NCBI GenBank assembly: GCA_947482125.1
Contig: CANKIV010000003.1
Location: forward strand, 1-40,538
Origin: Alphaproteobacteria bacterium
GTDB taxonomy: Bacteria > Pseudomonadota > Alphaproteobacteria > Micropepsales > Micropepsaceae
Length of the DNA: 40,538 nt
Direction: 5' to 3'
Below are positions 34,617-40,538 of this stretch, piece after piece. The notes under the pieces are model-generated. The model worked only from the letters and a program-made list of their open reading frames with translations. It was not told where the DNA came from and made no database searches. The position numbers and the translations under genes are program-made. How positions within the stretch are numbered: the first letter of the stretch is position 1; each line of letters starts with the position of its first letter.

Positions 34617-35975
34617 ATGTCATCCGCCTTCGAAGTCATGCTGAACCGGGCGATTGCGCTGCACCGGCAGGGCGATGCCCCGGCGGCCGAGTCGCTGTAT
34701 CGGACGGTGCTAGCAGAACAGCCGGCCAATGGCGAGGCGAACCACAATCTCGGAATGCTGCTAGCGCAGCGGGGTTCAGATGCGGAGAGCCTGCCTTTGT
34801 TCCAGATGGCGCTGAAATCACAACCCGGCGTGGAGCAATATTGGCTTTCCTATGCAAGCGCCCTGCTGGCCACCGGGCACCCGCGGGAGGCGCAGTTGGT
34901 GCTGACCCGCGGGCAGCAGCGCGGTATTTCTGGTCAGGCAGTGAATACCCTACTGCAAAAAACGCAGGCCGCACTGACCCCAAGCGAGGCGGACCTGCGG
35001 GTCGAGTACGGCACTGCCCAAGCGATGCAGGGCCGTCTAGAGGACGCCATCTCGGCCTATCGCGAAGCGATCGCGATCGCGCCGGACCATGCCGAGGCGC
35101 ATTTCCGCCTGGGCTCGATCCTGTCTGAAACTGGTAATATTGCGGAGGGATTCGCCCACTACATGCTGCGTGCCACCCTAGTCCATGGAGGCCGCCCTTG
35201 GCGGCACGACAAAGCGCAGCCGGCTCACAGGACCAAGCATGACCGCGAGCAGGAAAAATACCTAGCCGAATTGCTCGGCCACAGTGCGCCGAACTTTCAC
35301 TTAGAGGATGGCGCGCGCTTGCCCGGCCCTGCCGTCAATCCTATTAACGCCACGCCTGAACTGGTGAAGCAGTGGCAGGGCAGCCTGCCCAAACTCGTAG
35401 TGATCGAAAACTTTCTTACCCCGGCGGCACTGGCCAAGCTGCGCTGCTACTGCGCAGGCTCCACGATCTGGCGCCGTAACTATGACGCTGGCTATATCGG
35501 CGCAACACCAGAGGACGGGCTGGCCTGCCCCTTGATGGCGCAGATTGCGGAGGAGACACGCGCGACCTTCCCCCAGATTCTCGGCGCGCACGCCTTCCGC
35601 TATCTGGGTGCCTTCAAGTATGACAGCGAGGCGTCCACTGGTACCAATACGCATGCGGACAATTCAGCCGTGAACGTCAATTTCTACATCGCGCCTGATG
35701 AGGCAAACACGGACCCCGAAAGCGGCGGTATGGACATCTGGGACGTTAGCGCACCGGGCGGCGAAGAAATGCGCCGCTACAATGGTGACGAAGCGCTAGC
35801 GCAGGATTTTCTGAAGCAATCAAGGGCGCACCTAACACGGGTCCCACACCGCGCCAACCGCGCGGTGATCTTTAAGTCCGATCTCTTTCACAAGACCAGC
35901 GACTGTCGGTTCCAAGAGGGTTACCTGAACAAGCGAATCAATATTTCGCTGCTATTCGGGCATCGCGCCGCCTAA
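34617..35975 (+). CDS. TPR protein with C-terminal 2OG-Fe(II) oxygenase-like domain
   Basis: N-terminal TPRs (ALHRQGDAPAAESLYRTVLAEQPANGEANHNLGMLL); THADNSAVNVNFYIAPDEANTDPESGG...AVIFKSDLFHKTSDCRF...NKRINISLLFG (HxD...H...R). Confidence 0.78.
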   Translation: MSSAFEVMLNRAIALHRQGDAPAAESLYRTVLAEQPANGEANHNLGMLLAQRGSDAESLPLFQMALKSQPGVEQYWLSYASALLATGHPREAQLVLTRGQQRGISGQAVNTLLQKTQAALTPSEADLRVEYGTAQAMQGRLEDAISAYREAIAIAPDHAEAHFRLGSILSETGNIAEGFAHYMLRATLVHGGRPWRHDKAQPAHRTKHDREQEKYLAELLGHSAPNFHLEDGARLPGPAVNPINATPELVKQWQGSLPKLVVIENFLTPAALAKLRCYCAGSTIWRRNYDAGYIGATPEDGLACPLMAQIAEETRATFPQILGAHAFRYLGAFKYDSEASTGTNTHADNSAVNVNFYIAPDEANTDPESGGMDIWDVSAPGGEEMRRYNGDEALAQDFLKQSRAHLTRVPHRANRAVIFKSDLFHKTSDCRFQEGYLNKRINISLLFGHRAA

Positions 35976-36014
35976 TGTTCTCGAGTGTCGGAACCGACGG
36001 ACCATGCAGCCGTT

Positions 36015-36180
36015 GGTGAGCGTTTCAATTCAGCAGGCCACTTGTATTTCTCACAAGCTTCCCACAACCGCCAGCCGGCGCCGTTGGGGGCTTACAAGTT
36101 CCCCGGGGCGACATCCTTGAGGACCTGCTTATCAAGCGAAAGATCAGCCACCAGGCGCTTCAACCGGGGTTCTCCTTCTC
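36015..36180 (-). pseudogene. Degenerate IS3-family transposase fragment (OrfA C-terminus / OrfB N-terminus)
   Basis: Minus strand reads PRLKRLVADLSLDKQVLKDVAPGNL, then in a shifted frame SPQRRRLAVVGSL, matching the ...LKRLVADLSLDKQ.LKDV..GN(F/L).SP.RRR.AV pattern at the IS3 OrfA/OrfB junction. Edges approximate. Confidence 0.7.
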
Positions 36181-36492
36181 CAAATTCTTTATCCGCCTGG
36201 CATGACCAAGCTCCAAACCGCCATATTCCTTGCGCGAGCGGTATTAGCTCTGCTGCGATATTCCAAAATCTCGGCATCGAATCGGCACAGACTTGCCCTG
36301 CAACAACAAAACCTCAATCTGGAGTAGAAAAATTACAATCTGTTCCGCGCTAAAACGGTTCTTCAGCATAACCAGCTTCCTTCCCAAGGCGATTTCTATC
36401 AAATCGCTTGGTACAAAAAGACCTGGTCAGGTCAGGCGACCGCGTCGCGGTTATTTTGCATCAATCTCTATCGCGCCGCTAGCGAGCCGCTG

Positions 36493-38838
36493 TTACTTGA
36501 GTGCGAAGGTCAAAATATTGCTGCCGGATGCCACCGCAATATACTGGCGCCCATTCAGCATGTAGGTCATCGGAGACCCCTTCCAAGCCTGGTTGCCACG
36601 GAAGGTCCATAACGTCTTTCCGCTCTTGGCATCGACCGCGGCAAATCCGCCGCCGGTCTCGCCATAGAACACCAACCCTCCGGCGGTGCTGAGCACGCCG
36701 GCATAGTTGGCCTCCTGCGGTCCTTCCTGCGGAATTTCCCAGACCGTCTTGCCGGTCTCGATGTCGAGGGCGCGCAGATATTTCAGTCCGGGATCGTTGG
36801 GATCGCGAACGCCTTCATATCCCCGGCTCTCCTGGGAAGTCTTACGGTAGATGCTGCAATCCTCCACCGCCATCACATAGAAGAGCCTTGTGTCCGGGCT
36901 GAAGGAGGTCGAATACCAGTTAGTGGCGCCGCGCACCGACGGACAGCCCTTGACGCCGGCCGCGGTCACACTGTTGCCGGGCAGGAGACGGGGCTTGCCG
37001 TCCGCGCCATAGCCGCTGGCCCAGTTCATCTTGCGCACGAACGGTTTGGCCGTGAGGAACTCGCCCGTTATGCGGTCCAGCACGAACATGAAGCCGTTGC
37101 GATCGGCCTTGAGCAGCAGCTTGCGGGGGCGGCCCTGATACTCGGCATCGACCACCAGCACCGGCTCGGTCGCGTCCCAGTCGTGCAGATCGTGCGGCGT
37201 GTACTGATAGTACCAGCGCAGTTTGCCGGTCTTGACGTCCAGAGCGATCACGCAATTGGTGTAGAGATTGTCGCCACCACGCTCGTCGCCATCGGTGGCG
37301 GGGAACGGATTGCCGACGGTCCAGTAGAGCGTGCCGGTCTCCGGGTCATGGGAGCCCGTTAGCCAGGTGGCGCCGCCGCCTATGGCGATGGCGGTGCCCT
37401 TCCAGGTTTCGGAGCCGGGGTCGCCGGGCTTTGGCACCGTCAGGAAACGCCAGGCCTGTTCGCCGGTGGTGACCTTGTAGGCCGCCAGGAAACCGCGCAG
37501 CGGGCTGTCGCCGCCGCCGATGCCGGCAATGACCAGGTCACCCACGACCAGGGGAGCGGAGGTCGCGACGAAATGGCCGGGCGTTTCGGGCATGTGGACG
37601 TTCCACATCAACCCGCCGGTCAGCTTGTTCAAGCAGATCAGATGGGCGTCGGTGGTGGTGAAGAAGACGCGGTCCCCCAGCACCGCCACGCCCCGGTTGG
37701 GCTGGCCCGGACTGCGCCGCCGGCCATCCAGCGGGGTATCGGTGTGCATGTAGCACCAGAGCTGGCGTCCCGTGGCAGCGCCCAGGGCGCAGACCTTGTC
37801 GGCCGCGGTGACATACATGACGCCGTCGACCACTATCGGCGTTGTCTCGAGATTGGGAACGCCCAGCGGGTAAACCCACTCGGCCTGCAGGTTGCCGACA
37901 TTGCTGGTGTTGATCTGGTTCAGGAGGCTATGGCGATTGCCGCCCAGGACGCCGTTATAGGTCGGCCACTCGCCCGGCTTGGGCTTCGCGATGGCGTCCA
38001 TGGTTTCGGCGGAGACCTTCTCCTCCAGCCCCGGCCTTGGACCGAGCTTTGGCACGCCGCCCAGGCTGCTCAGATAGGCGATGAGATCGCGCCGCTCCCC
38101 GGCGCTCGCCTTCAGCGGCGGCATGTAGGAATTTTTCTCGGGCGTGATCGTGAGATATTGCTTGTCGGTCAGGAAATGCAGGCGCCCATCCAGGGTCTGC
38201 AATTCCAGGTCGTGCTCGGCGCGGCCGCGCGCGAAGCCGCGCAGATTTTGTCCATCGCGCAGCCGGACATTGACGATGCGCCAGCTATCGTCGGGGCAGA
38301 AAGCCCATCGCGGGCAACTGGCCGTCGTGTGGATGCCCATCTGGGAGGTGGGATTTTCCAGCACCAGTTCCAGTTCGCGGATGGTGGATTTTCGGCCGAT
38401 GGATGACAGGTCCGGCCCGTTCACTTTTCCCAGGCCATCGACCATGTGGCAGCCGGCGCACTGGCCCTTGCCGAAAAAGAAGTCCGCGCCCGCTTGCACG
38501 TTCCCGGCGGACTTGGTGTCGAAAGCGGACATGTTGAGAGAGCGCAGCCACCCCGCCATCGCGCGAAGTTCGCTATCCGGCAGCTTGAAGGACGGCATGC
38601 CGCCGGGCGTGCCGTTGCTGATCACGTCACGGATCTGCACCTCGGTCATGCTGCGAAGCGTAGGATTGTTGACCAGCGCGGGGGCACGGTCCCCGCCGCC
38701 TGCGCCCTCGCCATGGCACCCTTCGCAGAGGGCGTCATATTGCTTCTCTGCCACCGCGAACACGGCGGGCGCCTGCGCCATCGCCGCTGAAAAGGGCAGG
38801 GCTGCGATCATCAATGCGCCGGCAATGATCTTGATCAT
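36493..38838 (-). CDS. PQQ-dependent quinohemoprotein dehydrogenase with two N-terminal heme c motifs
   Basis: Signal peptide; CEGCH and CAGCH; PQQ beta-propeller blades (VVDGVMYVTAADKVCALGAATGRQLW, GGLVFYGETGGGFAAVDAKSGKTLWTFRGN, MTYMLNGRQYIAVASG). Confidence 0.92.
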   Translation of the reverse strand: MIKIIAGALMIAALPFSAAMAQAPAVFAVAEKQYDALCEGCHGEGAGGGDRAPALVNNPTLRSMTEVQIRDVISNGTPGGMPSFKLPDSELRAMAGWLRSLNMSAFDTKSAGNVQAGADFFFGKGQCAGCHMVDGLGKVNGPDLSSIGRKSTIRELELVLENPTSQMGIHTTASCPRWAFCPDDSWRIVNVRLRDGQNLRGFARGRAEHDLELQTLDGRLHFLTDKQYLTITPEKNSYMPPLKASAGERRDLIAYLSSLGGVPKLGPRPGLEEKVSAETMDAIAKPKPGEWPTYNGVLGGNRHSLLNQINTSNVGNLQAEWVYPLGVPNLETTPIVVDGVMYVTAADKVCALGAATGRQLWCYMHTDTPLDGRRRSPGQPNRGVAVLGDRVFFTTTDAHLICLNKLTGGLMWNVHMPETPGHFVATSAPLVVGDLVIAGIGGGDSPLRGFLAAYKVTTGEQAWRFLTVPKPGDPGSETWKGTAIAIGGGATWLTGSHDPETGTLYWTVGNPFPATDGDERGGDNLYTNCVIALDVKTGKLRWYYQYTPHDLHDWDATEPVLVVDAEYQGRPRKLLLKADRNGFMFVLDRITGEFLTAKPFVRKMNWASGYGADGKPRLLPGNSVTAAGVKGCPSVRGATNWYSTSFSPDTRLFYVMAVEDCSIYRKTSQESRGYEGVRDPNDPGLKYLRALDIETGKTVWEIPQEGPQEANYAGVLSTAGGLVFYGETGGGFAAVDAKSGKTLWTFRGNQAWKGSPMTYMLNGRQYIAVASGSNILTFALK

Positions 38839-38885
38839 GGAGTTGGGTGCTTTCGCTTTGCTCGTGGGAGGATTGCAAGGCCAGG

Positions 38886-39878
38886 CTAGGTCAGGCTGGG
38901 CTGGTTCGCGCGCCGCTTCTTCCAGCGATAGGCCGCCAGCGAATTCTTCCAGAAGACTTTCTCCATCACCTCGCGGCCCTTGGGCGTGAAATATTCCAGG
39001 TCCAGCGCCACCAGCTCGCCGAAGGTGCTCATGGGTTCGCTGTTGGTCCAGTCGCTGCCGAACATCAGCCGATCGGGCCCGAAAGTCTCATAGATTTCGT
39101 CCAGGCGCGGTTTGTAGAAAGCGAGGTCCTTGGGGATGCGGCCGCCTGTCTGCACTCGGCGGCCGCGTTCGTCCACGCGTTGGAAAATTGCGGAGAACTT
39201 TCCATAGATGTGCGGGCGCTTGACTAGTTCCTCGGTCTGCTTTTGCCAAGTGGCGCGCACCGCCGGATCGTCGGGGATCCGCTGGGCCGGCAGGTGGTTG
39301 AGTACGACCCGCAGATTGGGAATCCGGTCGGTGATCTGCAGCAACTGGCGCACCTGTTCTGGGCCAGCGCCAAAGTCCATGGCCAGACCGGCTTCGGCCA
39401 GCGCCTTGAGGTCGGCCCAGACCTGCGGCTTTTTCAGCAGCGCCTCGACATCGCGGCCCCAGAGATTGGAAACGCGGATGCCGAGATAGAGAGGATTGCG
39501 GTGCAGCCGCTCCAAATGTTCGCGATAATCGGGATGGCCGAGCAACAGGTCGCCCACTTCGCCGACCATGAGGGGCTCGTTCTTCGAAACGTCCATCACC
39601 CAGTAATTGTCTTCAATCCAGGGACTGCATTCGGTCTCGATCGCGCCGACCACGCCATGGGGTTCGGCGATCTTGGCGTAGTCCCCGGGCAGAAAGCGGC
39701 GATAGATGCTGGTGGGCTGGTCTTTGTTCGGCCATGGCACGCCTTGCGGGCGCGTAGGGTCGTACAGATGCACGTGCGTATCGATAATCGGGACGGAATA
39801 TTTCTGGGCCTTGGCGCCTGTCGCAGACGCGCCAATCGCGGCCGCTCCTGCAGCTTCTATGAATCTGCGTCGATCCAC
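38886..39878 (-). CDS. Tat-exported amidohydrolase-family (TIM-barrel; predicted lactonase/COG3618-like) protein
   Basis: Twin-Arg signal MDRRRFIEAAGAAAIGASATGAKA; IIDTHVHLYDPTRP (HxH), VVLNHLPAQRI, DRLMFGSDWTNSEP. Confidence 0.82.
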   Translation of the reverse strand: MDRRRFIEAAGAAAIGASATGAKAQKYSVPIIDTHVHLYDPTRPQGVPWPNKDQPTSIYRRFLPGDYAKIAEPHGVVGAIETECSPWIEDNYWVMDVSKNEPLMVGEVGDLLLGHPDYREHLERLHRNPLYLGIRVSNLWGRDVEALLKKPQVWADLKALAEAGLAMDFGAGPEQVRQLLQITDRIPNLRVVLNHLPAQRIPDDPAVRATWQKQTEELVKRPHIYGKFSAIFQRVDERGRRVQTGGRIPKDLAFYKPRLDEIYETFGPDRLMFGSDWTNSEPMSTFGELVALDLEYFTPKGREVMEKVFWKNSLAAYRWKKRRANQPSLT

Positions 39879-40029
39879 CCCAGTTCCCTCCGCGATTACA
39901 ATGGTCGCATCGCTGCTCCATTTTTTGGCACTTCCGCTATTCGAATTCGCGGTATGTCATAGTGTAGTACGATCAATCAGATATTGAAATAGCAGGCTCC
40001 GGCAGGGCGCCGCGCCGAATAGGTGGGAT

Positions 40030-40538
40030 ATGGCATTTCCGAAGATCAAGCATGTGCGCGCCTTTGTGGTGCGCGGCGGCGGCGCCGATTATCACGACCA
40101 GGTCGGCGGACACTGGATTGACGACCATATCGCCACGTCCATGGCGCGCTATCCCGAATACCGCCAGAGCCGCCAGAGCTTCGGCATCAATGTTTTGGGC
40201 ACGCTGGTAGTGGAAATCGAGGCCGATGACGGCACGGTCGGCTTCGCGGTCACCACCGGCGGCGAACCTGCCTGCTTCATCGTGGAAAAACATCTCGCCC
40301 GCTTTCTGGAAGGGCGCGATCCCGCCCATACCGAGAAGATATGGGATCAGATGTATTTCTCCACCCAGTATTACGGCCGCAAGGGCTTGGTGATCAACGC
40401 CATCTCGGGCGTGGACTTGGCGCTGTGGGACCTGTTGGGCAAGCTGCGCAAGGAGCCGGTGCATCAACTCTTGGGCGGGGCGGTGCGCGATGAACTTCAA
40501 TTCTATGCCACCACGGCGCGGCCGGACCTGGCCAAACA
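40030..40538 (+). CDS. rhmD: L-rhamnonate dehydratase-like enolase-superfamily protein (3' truncated by window)
   Basis: Not in the supplied ORF track because it runs off the window; [98 protein letters not shown]...[46 protein letters not shown]. Confidence 0.88.
   Translation, partial: MAFPKIKHVRAFVVRGGGADYHDQVGGHWIDDHIATSMARYPEYRQSRQSFGINVLGTLVVEIEADDGTVGFAVTTGGEPACFIVEKHLARFLEGRDPAHTEKIWDQMYFSTQYYGRKGLVINAISGVDLALWDLLGKLRKEPVHQLLGGAVRDELQFYATTARPDLAK

Noticed and set aside
34590-34618. tRNA-like D-arm (CCTAGCTCAAGGGTTAGAGTGG) upstream of the TPR-oxygenase gene
   Set aside because: No matching anticodon arm or GGTTCGA T-arm follows; most likely chance, although a tRNA relic cannot be excluded.

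Overview
High-GC alphaproteobacterial chromosomal window, judged from CpdR, GtrA, the ArsR/ArsC/AqpS set and the DUF2924 recombinase module. Genus not assigned; no searches were run, and all family names come from reading the translated ORFs. From left to right it holds: the typA/bipA 3' end; nhaA; a YnfA-family gene; a histidinol-phosphatase/IMPase gene; hsp20; an HSL-type esterase homologue whose nucleophile is Glu instead of Ser; a compact ars operon (arsR, LMW-type arsC, Grx-type arsC, aqpS); a pentapeptide-repeat gene; a ~1.2 kb-residue autotransporter; a TonB-ExbB-ExbD-ExbD-TPR operon; two response regulators (one CpdR-like); a GtrA/GT2/polytopic glycosylation operon; an LpxH-like hydrolase plus GT4; hutG-like; and a tRNA-Val. 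Downstream of the tRNA is a probable genomic island (~30.8-36.5 kb) with a serine recombinase + DUF2924 module, helically phased ATAACAGG iterons, a cytochrome c-HhH fusion, a TPR-2OG oxygenase and an IS3 remnant. The right end holds a probable periplasmic sugar-oxidation locus: Tat-exported amidohydrolase/lactonase, N-terminal di-heme PQQ dehydrogenase, and a divergent truncated L-rhamnonate dehydratase-like gene. The best leads are that oxidation locus, the iteron/recombinase module with the CTAG-rich cargo, a two-copy palindromic repeat element, and a putative RNA thermometer upstream of hsp20.
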